The notes: generated from the sequence alone by a model not told the origin. A stretch of DNA of 64,000 nt from Noviherbaspirillum suwonense (GCF_900182955.1 NZ_FXUL01000002.1:248001-312000); one strand, 5' to 3'; counted from the first letter of the stretch, positions 18,669 through 28,071 are shown. Translations and numbers: made by a program.

Positions 18669-19406
18669 ATGCGCGCATTCCCGGCCTCCCTGGCGCTGAA
18701 ACTGACGCTGACACCGTTGCTGATCCTCGGGCTGCTGTGCGGCGCCCAGACCGCCGCCGCCCGCGACGAACCGTATGGCGCTTCCAGGCCCAGCGCCGAC
18801 GGCATCGGCAAGACCTATATGGGCCGTGAAATATCGCAGGTGATGGGCTATCCCGGCGCCGACTGGCTGGAGCGCGGCAGCCGGGAAAAGGAGGAAAGGC
18901 CGGACCTGCTGCTGGCGGCGCTGGAACTGAAGCCCGGCATGGCGGTGGCCGATGTCGGCGCCGGCACCGGCTATTACTCGTGGCAGATTGCAACCCGCAT
19001 CGGCGAGACGGGCCGGGTCTACGCGGTCGACGTGCAGCCGCAGATGATAGACCTGCTCAAGGAGCGCATGCGGCAGCGCGGTGTGCGCAACGTGCAGCCG
19101 GTGCTGGGCGCCGCGACCGACACCGGCCTGGCGCCGGCTTCCATCGACCTGGCGCTGATGGTCGATGTCTACCACGAGCTCGACCATCCGCGCGAGATCC
19201 TCGACAGCGTGCTGCGGGCATTGCGCCCCGGCGGCAGGCTGGCGCTGGTCGAGTACCGCGCCGAGGACGACAGCGTGCCGATCAAGCGCCTGCACAAGAT
19301 GAGCGTCGCGCAGATCCGCCGCGAAGTCGGCGCGCAGGGCCTGCTGTGGCAGCAGACGGTGGAAACCCTGCCGTGGCAGCACATCGTCATTTTCCGCAAG
19401 CCGTGA
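18669..19406 (+). CDS. Class I SAM-dependent methyltransferase with a signal peptide
   Basis: The 245-residue protein carries a clear N-terminal secretion signal (RAFPASLALKLTLTPLLILG to about AAARDEP). It is followed by a Rossmann methyltransferase with motif I VADVGAGTGYYS, an acidic strand-2 loop (YAVDVQP) and the post-I motif DLALMVDVYHELDHP. An exported SAM-dependent enzyme is odd because SAM is cytoplasmic. Similar signal-bearing homologues exist in other proteobacteria, but their function is not known to me. AAGGA precedes the start. The DUF72 gene begins 3 bp after its stop, so the two are probably one transcript. Confidence 0.85.
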   Translation: MRAFPASLALKLTLTPLLILGLLCGAQTAAARDEPYGASRPSADGIGKTYMGREISQVMGYPGADWLERGSREKEERPDLLLAALELKPGMAVADVGAGTGYYSWQIATRIGETGRVYAVDVQPQMIDLLKERMRQRGVRNVQPVLGAATDTGLAPASIDLALMVDVYHELDHPREILDSVLRALRPGGRLALVEYRAEDDSVPIKRLHKMSVAQIRREVGAQGLLWQQTVETLPWQHIVIFRKP

Positions 19407-19409
19407 AGG

Positions 19410-20168
19410 ATGGCGGCGGCACCGATGCAGCTATATGTAGGCACCAGCGGCTATCTGTACCGGCACTGGAATAACGGCGTCTTCTACCCGCGCGGCGTGA
19501 AGGACAGGCTGGCTTATGCAATGGCCCGGATGACGGCGATGGAAATCAATTCCAGCTTTTACCGGATACCGCCGCCGGACACGGTGGCGCAGTGGGCCGG
19601 CAGCGTGCCGGCTGGCCGACGCCTGGTGCTGAAAGCGCCGCAGTCGGTGTCGCACCGGCGTCGGCTCAAGCTGCACAGCGAAGGCGGCGTGAGACAGGGC
19701 GCGGACCTGCTGGCGTATTTCATCGAAGGCGTGCTGCGCATCGAAGCCGACAGGCGCGGCCCGGTGCTGCTGCAGCTGCCGGGGCAGATGCAAGTCGACC
19801 TGGCGCGGCTGGAAGCGGTGCTGGAGCTGTTCGATGCGCACCGCGTCAGGCTCGCCCTCGAGATACGGCATCCTTCCTGGTTCGTCGCGCCGACGCTGGG
19901 CCTGCTGGAAAGGTACGGCGCCGCACTCGTGGCGTCCGACTGGCCCGAGTTCAGCACGCCGCTCGTTGCCACCTGCGATTTCCTTTATCTGCGCCGGCAT
20001 GGGCCCGGCGCGCTGTATGCCAGCAGCTACGACGATGCCGCGCTGTCGGCCGACCTGGCGCTGCTGGGCTCGCAGGCGGCGAAGGAAGCCTATGTGTTCT
20101 TCAACAATGACATACACGGGTATGCGCCGTGGAATGCGATGCGGATGATGCAGTTGATGGACGCGTAA
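19410..20168 (+). CDS. DUF72 (YecE-like) protein
   Basis: The 252-residue protein has the DUF72 TIM-barrel signature: LYVGTSGYLYRHW at the start, EINSSFYRIPPPDTVAQWA, then EIRHPSWF and the C-terminal VFFNNDIHGYAPWNAMRM. The biochemical function of the family is not established. It begins 3 bp after the exported methyltransferase. Met 19425 (MQLYVG) is an alternative start; neither ATG has a clean ribosome site, suggesting translational coupling. It converges on the LysR gene. Confidence 0.9.
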   Translation: MAAAPMQLYVGTSGYLYRHWNNGVFYPRGVKDRLAYAMARMTAMEINSSFYRIPPPDTVAQWAGSVPAGRRLVLKAPQSVSHRRRLKLHSEGGVRQGADLLAYFIEGVLRIEADRRGPVLLQLPGQMQVDLARLEAVLELFDAHRVRLALEIRHPSWFVAPTLGLLERYGAALVASDWPEFSTPLVATCDFLYLRRHGPGALYASSYDDAALSADLALLGSQAAKEAYVFFNNDIHGYAPWNAMRMMQLMDA

Positions 20169-20217
20169 GGTTGCGGCCTCGTCTGCAAGACCGTTTCCTC
20201 GCGCGGCAGCGTGGCGT

Positions 20218-21138
20218 TCAGTTCGGCCGCAAGCCTGCCGCCTCTCCCAGCTGTTCCCTCAGCATCGCCAGCATCGCCTCGGCCGCCGGCGACAGCGCGC
20301 TGTCCCGGCGGGTCACCAGGCCGATGGAGCGGCGTATCGCCGGCTCGACCAGGGGCCGGCGGGCGATGCCGACGCTGCCGATCACGTCCGCCGCCATGGC
20401 CGGCAGCGCGGCCACGCCCAGTTCCTCGACCACCATCGCGCCTATCGTCGCCAGGTGGTCAACCTCGTAGGCGGGATGGAAGGCAAACCCGTTCTGCAGC
20501 GCCGCCGCTTCGACGTACTGGCGCACGCTGGTGTGACGGGACATCGAGATGTGCGGCGAGGACAGCGTGTCGGTGAAACGCACCGGGCCGCGCGCGCGTC
20601 CCAGCGGGTGCGCGCGCGCGGCCAGCAGCACGAAGGAGTCGGTCGTCAGCGGCGCGTAGTCGAGGTCGGTGTAGGCCGGGTTGGCGGCGGTGAGCGCAAA
20701 ATCGACCCGGCCTTCCCGCACCAGTTCGAACGCCGGCTCGGACAGCGTGTCGACCAGCGACAGCCTGACATCCGGGTACCTCGCGCCGAATGCGCGGAAC
20801 AGCCGCGGCACGATGCGCGCGGCCAGCGAGGGCATCGCGGCCAGCGCCACCTGGCCGCGCCGCACCGCCGCCACGTCGTGGACGGCGATCACGGTGCGCT
20901 CCAGCTCGGACAGCAGTTGCCCGGCATGCGAGGCCAGCACCGCGCCCGCCGCGGTCAGCGCGACCGCGCGCGTGGTGCGGTCGAACAGCCGGCTGCCCAT
21001 CGTCGCTTCCAGCCTGACCACCAGCGTCGACAGCGCGGACTGCGACAGGTGCATTTCCTTCGCGGCCTTGCTGAAGCTGAGCGAGGTGGCCACCGCCAGG
21101 AAGGCGCGCAGGTCACGGGTTGAAAGATTTATCTCCAT
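20218..21138 (-). CDS. LysR-family transcriptional regulator
   Basis: The 306-residue protein has an N-terminal helix-turn-helix (AFLAVATSLSFSKAAKEMHLSQ) and a C-terminal effector domain. Start 21138 (MEINLSTRDLRAF) gives the normal LysR N-terminus, and 18 extra codons upstream look non-coding. It is divergent, with 86 bp between starts, from the 3-hydroxyacyl-CoA dehydrogenase, racemase-fold and Bug genes, which are its probable targets. An AT-rich stretch with TCTATAGA lies in the gap. Confidence 0.92.
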   Translation of the reverse strand: MEINLSTRDLRAFLAVATSLSFSKAAKEMHLSQSALSTLVVRLEATMGSRLFDRTTRAVALTAAGAVLASHAGQLLSELERTVIAVHDVAAVRRGQVALAAMPSLAARIVPRLFRAFGARYPDVRLSLVDTLSEPAFELVREGRVDFALTAANPAYTDLDYAPLTTDSFVLLAARAHPLGRARGPVRFTDTLSSPHISMSRHTSVRQYVEAAALQNGFAFHPAYEVDHLATIGAMVVEELGVAALPAMAADVIGSVGIARRPLVEPAIRRSIGLVTRRDSALSPAAEAMLAMLREQLGEAAGLRPN

Positions 21139-21224
21139 GGTCGATAAGTCTATAGAAAATATGCGATTCACAGAAATAACATGCCAGCGCACACTGCATT
21201 TTTTTTAACCCTGACGCCGACACC

Positions 21225-22220
21225 ATGGACGCATCGAACACCGCCGCAGCACCCAATCCAGCACAGGCCGCCGGCCTGCCCACGCCATCGCGCGCCTGCG
21301 CGCTCATCGCCGGCGGCGGCACCATGGGCGCCGACGTGGCGCTGGTGCTGGCCCGCGCCGGCTGCCGCACCCTGGTGCTGGAGCCGTCGGAAGCCCGGCG
21401 CCAGGCGCTCGGCGCCTATCTCGACGCCGGCCTGCAGAACCTCGGCGCGGCGCACCGGCGCGACCGCGTATCGGCCTGCGCGTCCATGGACGACGTCGAC
21501 TGGCAGGCGGTGGACCTGGTCATCGAATGCATCCCGGAAAAGCTCGCGCCCAAGCAGGCGCTGTTTGCCGAACTCGAAAAGCGCGCGCGGCCCGACGCGG
21601 TCCTGACCAGCAACAGTTCCAGCTTCCCGATCTCGGCGATTGCCGAGGGCCTGGCCAGCGCCGCGCGCATGTTCAACCTGCATTTCTTCATGCCGGCGCA
21701 CCTGGTGCCGCTGGTCGAGGTGGTGCTGGGCGAACGCTCGTCGCCGCCGCTGGCGGAATCGCTGTCGGCCTTCATGCGCGGCTGCGGCATGGTGCCGGTG
21801 CTGGTGCGCCGCGACCTGCCCGGTTTCCTGGCGAACCGGCTGCAGCATGCGATGGCCCGCGAGGCATTCGCGATGATCGACGCCGGCATCGCCACCGCCG
21901 AGGACGTCGATGCGGCCGTGCGCTTCGGCTTCGGCTTCCGCTTCCTCGCGGCCGGCCCGGTGCTGCAGCGCGACCATGCGGGCATCGATGTGCACTGCCC
22001 GGCCGCGGCCACCATGTACCCGTCGCTGGCGACCAACACCGTGCCGGCGAAGGCGCTGACGGAACGGCTGGAAAGCGGCCGCTTCGGCATGAAGACCGGC
22101 GAGGGCTTCTACAAGTGGACGCCGGAAACCATCGCCGCCGAGCGCAAGCGCTATGACGACATGCTGATGGCCGGCCTGCGGCTGCTGGCCCCGGAACTGC
22201 CGAAGATCGCCGACGAGTAA
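21225..22220 (+). CDS. 3-hydroxyacyl-CoA dehydrogenase family protein
   Basis: The 331-residue protein has the single-module 3-hydroxyacyl-CoA dehydrogenase plan: an NAD fold with GGGTMGADVALVLARAG at about 27-43, LVIECIPE, NSSSFPIS, the catalytic His region HFFMPAHLVPLVEVV, and the C-terminal helical domain DLPGFLANRLQHAMAREAF. It oxidises a 3-hydroxyacyl-CoA or a related 3-hydroxy acid, as in the carnitine and lambda-crystallin-type branches. It opens an operon with an Asp/Glu-racemase-fold enzyme and a Bug receptor. The substrate is presumably a 3-hydroxy carboxylate imported through that receptor (inference). Confidence 0.9.
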   Translation: MDASNTAAAPNPAQAAGLPTPSRACALIAGGGTMGADVALVLARAGCRTLVLEPSEARRQALGAYLDAGLQNLGAAHRRDRVSACASMDDVDWQAVDLVIECIPEKLAPKQALFAELEKRARPDAVLTSNSSSFPISAIAEGLASAARMFNLHFFMPAHLVPLVEVVLGERSSPPLAESLSAFMRGCGMVPVLVRRDLPGFLANRLQHAMAREAFAMIDAGIATAEDVDAAVRFGFGFRFLAAGPVLQRDHAGIDVHCPAAATMYPSLATNTVPAKALTERLESGRFGMKTGEGFYKWTPETIAAERKRYDDMLMAGLRLLAPELPKIADE

Positions 22221-22263
22221 GCGCGCATCGCTGTCCCTACCCCCCTAGCAAAACTGGAGCCCC

Positions 22264-22917
22264 ATGCCACGCATCGCATTGATACATGCCCTCAGCCACT
22301 CGGTGGACCCGATCAACCAGGCAATGGCCAGCGACTGGCCGGAAGCCACGCGCATGAACCTGCTCGACGACTCGCTGTCGGCCGACCTGGCCGCATCGGG
22401 CCGCGGGCTGGACGAGACGATGAACAGGCGCTTCCGCGACCTGGCCGACTACGCGGTCGGCACCGGCGCCGACGCCATCCTGTTCACCTGCTCCGCCTTC
22501 GGTCCCTGCATCGAGGCGGTGGCCCGCCATTACGCGCCGATGCCGGTGCTCAAGCCTAACGAAGCGATGGTGGCCGATGCCGCCGGCGCGCCCGGCCCGA
22601 TCGGGCTGATCGCCACGTTCGGCCCGACGCTGACCTCGATGCCGCCCGAGTTTCCTGCCTCGGCGACGCTGCAATGCGCGCTGGCCGAAGGCGCGCTCGA
22701 CGCGCTCAACCGCGGCGACGCCGAGACGCACGACCGCCTGATCGCCGAGCAGGCCGGGCGCCTGCAGGCCGCGGGCTGCAAGACCATCGCGCTGGCGCAG
22801 TTCAGCATGGCGCGGGCGCGCGGCCTGTGCGAGGAAGCGACCGGGCTGCGGGTGCTGACCACGGTCGGCAGCGCGGTCGCTGAACTGAAGCGGCGGCTGG
22901 CGGCCGCGGGCGGCTGA
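22264..22917 (+). CDS. Aspartate/glutamate racemase-superfamily protein
   Basis: The 217-residue protein is of the Asp/Glu/hydantoin racemase fold. The first catalytic cysteine is present in ILFTCSAFGP. The position where the family usually has a second Cys reads IALAQFSMARA, with none. Two-Cys members racemise; single-Cys relatives include decarboxylases and isomerases of malonate- or maleate-like acids. Racemase activity therefore should not be assumed. It lies between the 3-hydroxyacyl-CoA dehydrogenase (43 bp upstream) and a Bug receptor (82 bp downstream), all one direction. Confidence 0.85.
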   Translation: MPRIALIHALSHSVDPINQAMASDWPEATRMNLLDDSLSADLAASGRGLDETMNRRFRDLADYAVGTGADAILFTCSAFGPCIEAVARHYAPMPVLKPNEAMVADAAGAPGPIGLIATFGPTLTSMPPEFPASATLQCALAEGALDALNRGDAETHDRLIAEQAGRLQAAGCKTIALAQFSMARARGLCEEATGLRVLTTVGSAVAELKRRLAAAGG

Positions 22918-22999
22918 ACCCGCCGCGGATTGCATCGCCCACGGCATCGCCGATAGCCACACCGACAACAACCATTACAACAGGCAAGGAGACAGAACC

Positions 23000-23962
23000 A
23001 TGTTCAGGAAAGCCCTTTTCGCATCGCTGCTGCTGGTGCAGGCGCTGGGCGCGGCAGCCAGCGACTATCCGTCGAAACCGATCAAGTTCATCGTGCCCTA
23101 TCCGCCCGGCGGCCCGACCGACGCGATGGCCAGACTGATCCAGACGCCGCTGCAGGCCAAGCTCAAGACCCCGGTCATCATCGAGAACCGCGGCGGCGCG
23201 GGCGGCAATATCGGCACCGACTTCGTCGCCAAGTCGCCCGCGGACGGCTACACCATCGTGCTCGCGGCAAGCGGCCCGATGGCGGTCAACAGCACGCTGT
23301 ACCGTTCGATGCCCTTCGACCCGATGAAGGACCTGGCGCCGGTGATCCAGATCTCGGCCTTCCCGCTGGTGCTGGAAGTGCATCCGTCGGTCAAGGCCAA
23401 CAACCTCAAGGAATTCCTGGCGCTGGCAAAGGCCAACCCGTCAGAGCTTGGCTTCGCTTCCGCGGGCAACGGCACGCCGCAGCACCTGGCCGGCGAACTG
23501 TTCAACACCACGACCGGCCTGAAGCTGCAGCACATCCCGTACAAGGGCGCCGGCCCAGCGCTGATCGACGTGCTGGGCGGCCATGTAAAGGTCATGTTCG
23601 ACATCCTTGGCAGTTCAGTCCAGTACATCAAGTCCGACAAGCTACGCCCGCTGGCCGTGACCACCGCGAAACGCAGCCCGGCGCTGCCCGACGTGCCCAC
23701 GATGGCGGAGGCCGGCCTGCCGGGCTATGACATTTCGGGCTGGCATGGCATTGCCGCGCCCGCGGCCACGCCCAAGCCCGTCATCACCCAACTGAACAAG
23801 GCGATCAACGAGATCTTTGCCGATCCCGAATTCAAAAAGCGCTGGGAAGAGCTGGGCACGCCGATCGTCGGCGGCACGCCCGAGGCTTTCGGCGCGCTGG
23901 TGAAGTCCGACACGGTGAAGCTGGGCAAGCTGGTGAAGGACGCGGGCGTCACGGTCGACTGA
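23000..23962 (+). CDS. Bug family periplasmic solute receptor
   Basis: The 320-residue Bug protein has a signal peptide ending near GAAASDYPSKP, mature start IKFIVPYPPGGPTDAMAR, GGAGGNIGTDFVAKSPADGYT, and IPYKGAGPALIDVLGG. The start follows CAAGGAGACAGAACC. It is the last gene of the LysR-controlled operon with the 3-hydroxyacyl-CoA dehydrogenase and racemase-fold enzyme, so it probably binds their carboxylate substrate. No TctA/TctB partner is encoded nearby. Confidence 0.93.
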   Translation: MFRKALFASLLLVQALGAAASDYPSKPIKFIVPYPPGGPTDAMARLIQTPLQAKLKTPVIIENRGGAGGNIGTDFVAKSPADGYTIVLAASGPMAVNSTLYRSMPFDPMKDLAPVIQISAFPLVLEVHPSVKANNLKEFLALAKANPSELGFASAGNGTPQHLAGELFNTTTGLKLQHIPYKGAGPALIDVLGGHVKVMFDILGSSVQYIKSDKLRPLAVTTAKRSPALPDVPTMAEAGLPGYDISGWHGIAAPAATPKPVITQLNKAINEIFADPEFKKRWEELGTPIVGGTPEAFGALVKSDTVKLGKLVKDAGVTVD

Positions 23963-24281
23963 CGGCCAGCTGAAGATGGTCCCGGGTCGGCCGCACAGCC
24001 GCCCCGATGCAGCACCCGGATGCCGGAGGCCGCCCGCGCACCCTTGCCGGCGGCCTGCGGCGTCAGATTCACTGCGCTATGTCAAAGTTTTTATCGCAGT
24101 GGCGCGCACGATCTAGCCCAACATTACGTCGCCGGCTTCCGGCGCAGCGCCATCCTCCGCTGCGTGCGGCCCGACTGCGCCGGCGCGGGCATGCCGCGGC
24201 ACACCGGACTTTCCGCAAGTCCCATTTCCCGGCGCACGCCCGATGGTTCGTCTTTCTCCCCTACTGCGCAGGAGGTGTTCC
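23963..24281. other. Intergenic region upstream of aqpZ, no gene seen
   Basis: About 320 bp without a plausible frame. The 3' end holds a very strong ribosome site (CAGGAGGTG) for aqpZ. No operator or terminator was recognised. Confidence 0.4.
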
Positions 24282-25016
24282 ATGTTCCCGAAACTGTTGG
24301 CAGAATTTATCGGCACGCTCTGGCTAGTGCTGGGCGGCTGTGGCAGCGCCGTGATCGCCGCGGCATTTCCCCAGCTGGGCATCGGCCTGCTCGGCGTCTC
24401 GCTTGCATTCGGCCTCACCGTGCTGACCGCGGCCTATGCGCTCGGCCCGGTGTCCGGCGGCCATTTCAATCCGGCAGTGTCGGTGGGCCTGTGGGCTGGC
24501 GGGCGCTTCCCGGTCGCCAACCTGCTGCCCTACATCCTGGCGCAGGTGGCCGGCGCCATCGTCGGCGCGGCCCTGCTCTACCTGATCGCCAGCGGCAAGG
24601 CCGGCTTCAGCCTTGCCGATGGCCTCGCGTCGAACGGCTACGGCGAGCATTCGCCGGGCAAGTACAACATGGTCTCGGGGCTGGTGTCCGAAGTGGTGAT
24701 GACCTTCATGTTCCTGATCGTGATCCTGGGCGCCACCCACAAGCGCGCGCCGGTCGGCTTCGCCGGCGTGGCGATCGGCCTGGCGCTGACGCTGATCCAC
24801 CTGATCAGCATCCCGGTGACCAACACCTCGGTGAATCCGGCGCGCAGCACCGGCCCGGCCATCATGGTCGGCGGCTGGGCCTTGCAGCAGCTCTGGCTGT
24901 TCTGGCTGGCGCCGATGCTGGGCGCGGCGCTCGCGGGCTTTACCTACAAGGCCCTGCTCGAATCGGAGTCCGCCGAATCGCCGCCGATCACGGGACGCAT
25001 GGAGATCGCGGGTTAG
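24282..25016 (+). CDS. aqpZ: Aquaporin Z, water channel
   Basis: The 244-residue MIP-family protein has six helices and two NPA half-helices: HFNPAVS (Asn63-Ala65) and SVNPARS (Asn185-Ala187). The aromatic/arginine filter residues correspond to Phe43, His173, Thr182 and Arg188, the water-selective AqpZ set rather than the wide glycerol type. Cys20 in the GGCGSAV helix is also AqpZ-like. The start is fixed by AGGAGGT 5-7 bases upstream. It stands alone and converges on a chemoreceptor gene, with a strong hairpin between. Confidence 0.95.
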   Translation: MFPKLLAEFIGTLWLVLGGCGSAVIAAAFPQLGIGLLGVSLAFGLTVLTAAYALGPVSGGHFNPAVSVGLWAGGRFPVANLLPYILAQVAGAIVGAALLYLIASGKAGFSLADGLASNGYGEHSPGKYNMVSGLVSEVVMTFMFLIVILGATHKRAPVGFAGVAIGLALTLIHLISIPVTNTSVNPARSTGPAIMVGGWALQQLWLFWLAPMLGAALAGFTYKALLESESAESPPITGRMEIAG

Positions 25017-25029
25017 CAGTCGCGGGTCC

Positions 25030-25049
25030 GCCGCCGCGCATGCGGCGGC
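25030..25049. terminator. GC-rich hairpin between convergent aqpZ and chemoreceptor genes
   Basis: GCCGCCGC (25030-25037) and GCGGCGGC (25042-25049) form a perfect 8-bp stem with a 4-base loop, midway between the two stop codons. A bidirectional terminator is inferred. Confidence 0.55.
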
Positions 25050-25054
25050 GACGC

Positions 25055-27061
25055 TTACAGCGGATGATGCGGCAATGCGGGCGCCGCGGCGTTCCTGTCC
25101 AGCTTGAACACGCTCACCGAGCGTTCCAGCGCGGCGGCCATGTCCTGCAGCGAGTGCGCGGCGGCGGCGGCTTCCTCGACCAGCGCGGCATTCTGCTGCG
25201 TCACCTGGTCCATCGAACTCAGCGCCTGGTTCATTTCCTGGATGCCGGCGCTCTGCTCGCAGGATGCGGCCATGATGTCCGCCATGATGCCGGCGACTTT
25301 CCGGACGCTGTCGACCACTTCGTCCATGGTGCCGCCCGCCTGCCCGACCAGTTCGCTGCCGGTCCTGACCTTGTTCACGGAATCGTCGATCAGCAGCTTG
25401 ATCTCCTTTGCCGCGCCGGCGGAACGCTGCGCCAGCGAGCGCACTTCCGCGGCCACGACCGCGAAGCCGCGGCCCTGTTCGCCTGCCCTTGCCGCTTCTA
25501 CCGCGGCATTGAGCGCCAGGATGTTGGTCTGGAACGCGATGCCGTCGATGACGGTAATGATGTCGACGATCTTCCGCGAAGAGTCGTTGATCGCGTTCAT
25601 CGTCGCCACCACCTGCGACACGACTTCGCCGCCCCTGGCCGCGACCGCCGATGCGGACACGGCCAGCTGGTTCGCCTGCGTCGCATTGTCCGCGTTCTGC
25701 TTGACCGTCCCCGTCAGCTCTTCCATCGACGACGCAGTCTCTTCCAGCGCGCCGGCCTGGTGTTCGGTGCGCGTCGACAGGTCCTGGTTGCCCACCGCAA
25801 TCTGCGACGACGCGGCGGCCACCTGCTCGGTGCCCTGGCGTATCGATGTGACGACGCCTGCAAGGCCGGCGCTGATGCCGTTCATGGCAATCATCAGCCG
25901 GCCGATTTCATCGTGGCTCGGCGGCGTCAGCGTGACCGTCAGGTCGCCTTCCGCCAGCCTTTCGGCGGCCGCCCTTGCCGCGCCCAGCGGCGTCGACACC
26001 ACGCGCCTGACCATCAGCAGGAACGCGGCAGCGAAGCCGAGCAGCGCAAGCCCGCCGGTCAGCAGCAGCACGTTGCGCATGCTGGTGACCTCGCGCCTGA
26101 CTTCGTCCACGAAAGCGACGCCGGCAATGGTCCAGTTCCAGTCCTTGTTGGTTTCGTACACCAGCATCTGCTCGGGCTGCAGCACGCCCTCGGCATTGAC
26201 CGGCTGCACGCGCAGGCTGCCAGCCTTGGCCTGCAGGATGTCCCGGATGAATTCGCGGCCATCGGCGTCGCGCATGCCCAGCGCCTGCTCGCCCTCGCTG
26301 CGCGGGTGGACCACGAAGCTGCCGAAGCCGTCGCCTTCCTTGGCGTTCAGCACGAAGAAATAGCCCGACTCGCCCACCTTCATCGACTTGATGCGATCTT
26401 TCAGCGCAGCCACGTCGGACGAGATGTCGACGCCGACATACAGGATGCCGATCACCCGGTTGGCCGCGTCCTTCACCGGCACATAGTCGGTCGCATGCGG
26501 CTTGCCGAACAGGACCGCCAGGCCGCGATACGATTTCCCCTGCATCAGGCTGGCATAGGCCGGGTGCGACTGGCCCAGCTTCGTGCCGACAGCACGGGCG
26601 CCATCGGCCTTCTTCACCGAAGTCGCCACGCGCAGGAAGTCGTCGCCGTGCTTGATGAAGACGGTCGCATTTCCGCCGGTCATCCGGGAGAACCGGTCCA
26701 CCGCATCGAAATTCAGGTTCAGGTCGGCGTCGCCGTTCTTGAGGATGGGGACGACCGTGCCGCCGGTGTCGACCGTGCGCTGCGCATCGACGGCAAAACT
26801 GCCGGGCAGCAGGCTGGCGAACACGTGGGAAAACTTTTCCACCGCGCCCAGCTGGGTCTTATTGAAGGTCTCGATCATGCTCCCGATGTCATGCGTCTGC
26901 GTGCCGACCAGCTCGGTCGCGCGTTTTTCCAGCGCATTGGACATCGTGTAGGAGACGAACAGGATCAGTCCCAGAAAAAGGCAGCCGACCAGCGGAAACG
27001 TAAACAGGGTGAGTTTGGCTCCGACGGTCCGACGGGCTTGGTTATTGCGGAATATCTTCAT
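25055..27061 (-). CDS. Methyl-accepting chemotaxis protein, Cache sensor
   Basis: The 668-residue chemoreceptor has TM1 at about 20-42, then a large periplasmic Cache domain (single-Cache / Cache3-Cache2 type; features [54 protein letters not shown]), TM2 near 330-350, HAMP, and the cytoplasmic signalling hairpin with tip around [18 protein letters not shown]. Such Cache receptors sense small ligands, often organic acids. The tail (ALPHHPL) lacks a CheR/CheB-binding pentapeptide. Start 27061 gives a typical MCP N-terminus; 22 more codons are open upstream. It stands alone, with no che genes nearby. Confidence 0.93.
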   Translation of the reverse strand: MKIFRNNQARRTVGAKLTLFTFPLVGCLFLGLILFVSYTMSNALEKRATELVGTQTHDIGSMIETFNKTQLGAVEKFSHVFASLLPGSFAVDAQRTVDTGGTVVPILKNGDADLNLNFDAVDRFSRMTGGNATVFIKHGDDFLRVATSVKKADGARAVGTKLGQSHPAYASLMQGKSYRGLAVLFGKPHATDYVPVKDAANRVIGILYVGVDISSDVAALKDRIKSMKVGESGYFFVLNAKEGDGFGSFVVHPRSEGEQALGMRDADGREFIRDILQAKAGSLRVQPVNAEGVLQPEQMLVYETNKDWNWTIAGVAFVDEVRREVTSMRNVLLLTGGLALLGFAAAFLLMVRRVVSTPLGAARAAAERLAEGDLTVTLTPPSHDEIGRLMIAMNGISAGLAGVVTSIRQGTEQVAAASSQIAVGNQDLSTRTEHQAGALEETASSMEELTGTVKQNADNATQANQLAVSASAVAARGGEVVSQVVATMNAINDSSRKIVDIITVIDGIAFQTNILALNAAVEAARAGEQGRGFAVVAAEVRSLAQRSAGAAKEIKLLIDDSVNKVRTGSELVGQAGGTMDEVVDSVRKVAGIMADIMAASCEQSAGIQEMNQALSSMDQVTQQNAALVEEAAAAAHSLQDMAAALERSVSVFKLDRNAAAPALPHHPL

Positions 27062-27387
27062 GTCCAGTGGGAAAAGTTGAGCTTGCTCCGGGAACCGCAA
27101 TCGCTGCGGTTCACAAAGTTTCATCATAGCAACTAATCAGCGGTGAGGGACAGGAAAAGTTTACTTTAAGTAAGATTTAACTGCCGGTTAGCAACACTGG
27201 CATGGCGGTAACCTTGCCAGGTGGATAACAATTGGGAGGTCGTATAAAGGAATGAAAATAACGCCTGGTCTATCGGCCGCAGGCGTCCTCGTTCCGGCGC
27301 TGCATCGTTATCCGGCGCATTCGCTGCTGCCTGAAAGGAACTTCATCCGCCGACCCGTGGTCATTCCTTTAACTTCGAGGAGACGAG
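27062..27387. other. Divergent intergenic region, no gene seen
   Basis: About 325 bp between the chemoreceptor and DUF2945 genes. It is AT-richer than its neighbours (for example 27150-27190), as expected for two promoters. No hairpin or operator is convincing. Confidence 0.4.
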
Positions 27388-27597
27388 ATGAGCGATGAAT
27401 TCCGGGTAGGCGACAAGGTGTCATGGCATTCGCCCCAGGGCATCGTGCATGGCACCATCAAGAAGAAACTCACCTCGCACACCAGCATCAAGGGCCACGA
27501 AGTCGCGGCTTCGCCGGACAATCCGGAGTACCTGGTCGTCAGCGACAAGACCGGCGCCGAGGCTGCGCACAAGGCGACTGCGCTGAAGAAGTCCTGA
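27388..27597 (+). CDS. DUF2945 (HVA1-type Tudor-like) small protein
   Basis: The 69-residue protein has the DUF2945 pattern: EFRVGDKVSWHSPQGIVHGTIKKKLT, then HEVAASPDNPEYLVVSDKTG and a Lys-rich end. The family is a small SH3/Tudor-like barrel found in bacteria and fungi. A general role is not known, although its Pfam description cites hypervirulence-associated proteins. The ribosome site GAGGAGACGAG is excellent. The gene stands alone. Confidence 0.88.
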   Translation: MSDEFRVGDKVSWHSPQGIVHGTIKKKLTSHTSIKGHEVAASPDNPEYLVVSDKTGAEAAHKATALKKS

Positions 27598-27662
27598 CGG
27601 GCGAACCCGGCGCACGGCTTTGCCTGGACGCCGGCTGAAACCCCGCGCCGCTTGCGCCGCGT

Positions 27663-28058
27663 TCAGGCGGGGTGCTGGTAGCGGTACTCCTGCGTGCGCC
27701 CGCCGTACCCGTAGGATGCCGCCTTCACATCCTCGACATGGATATAGCTTTCCTCGTGCAGGTCGCCGAGCATCTTCGCCATGCCGTCGAACGCTTCCTT
27801 GATGTAGAGCGCCTTCTCGTCCTTGGTATTGGTCTCGTCGGTGATCTTTATATCTAAATAAAAACTGTTCCTGCGCTGCTCCTTCAATGACACGCCGCCG
27901 ATGATCCAGTCGGCCGGATCGATGTAATCGATCGCAATCGCGGTCACCTCGCGCTTCTTCCTCAGGATGCGGGTCGTCAAATCGAGCAGCAGTTCGGAAA
28001 TACGCCTGGTCAGTTCAGGGGACTTGGCGGCGCTTACTTTTACATTAAGGATGGGCAT
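27663..28058 (-). CDS. Tautomerase family protein with N-terminal proline
   Basis: The 131-residue tautomerase-superfamily protein begins MPILNVKVSA. After Met removal Pro1 would be the catalytic base, as in 4-oxalocrotonate tautomerase and relatives. Start 28058 is chosen over 28064 because AGGAG lies 6 bases upstream of it but touches the earlier ATG, and because only this start exposes the proline. Its length exceeds the 60-70-residue 4-OT subunit, so it may contain a fused or extended unit. It follows the MarR gene on the same strand and has its own copy of the MarR-type palindrome at 28072-28089. The substrate is unknown. Confidence 0.88.
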   Translation of the reverse strand: MPILNVKVSAAKSPELTRRISELLLDLTTRILRKKREVTAIAIDYIDPADWIIGGVSLKEQRRNSFYLDIKITDETNTKDEKALYIKEAFDGMAKMLGDLHEESYIHVEDVKAASYGYGGRTQEYRYQHPA

Positions 28059-28071
28059 GAACATCTCCTAT

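Noticed and set aside
22264-22917. Calling the racemase-fold gene a maleate isomerase of a nicotinate pathway
   Set aside because: It lacks the second catalytic Cys and sits with a 3-hydroxyacyl-CoA dehydrogenase in a separate operon from the monooxygenase.
24020-27136. Very long plus-strand frame (over 1000 codons) across aqpZ and the chemoreceptor
   Set aside because: It is antisense to the chemoreceptor and out of frame with aqpZ. The Arg/His/Gln-rich translation is a GC-bias shadow and has no ribosome site.
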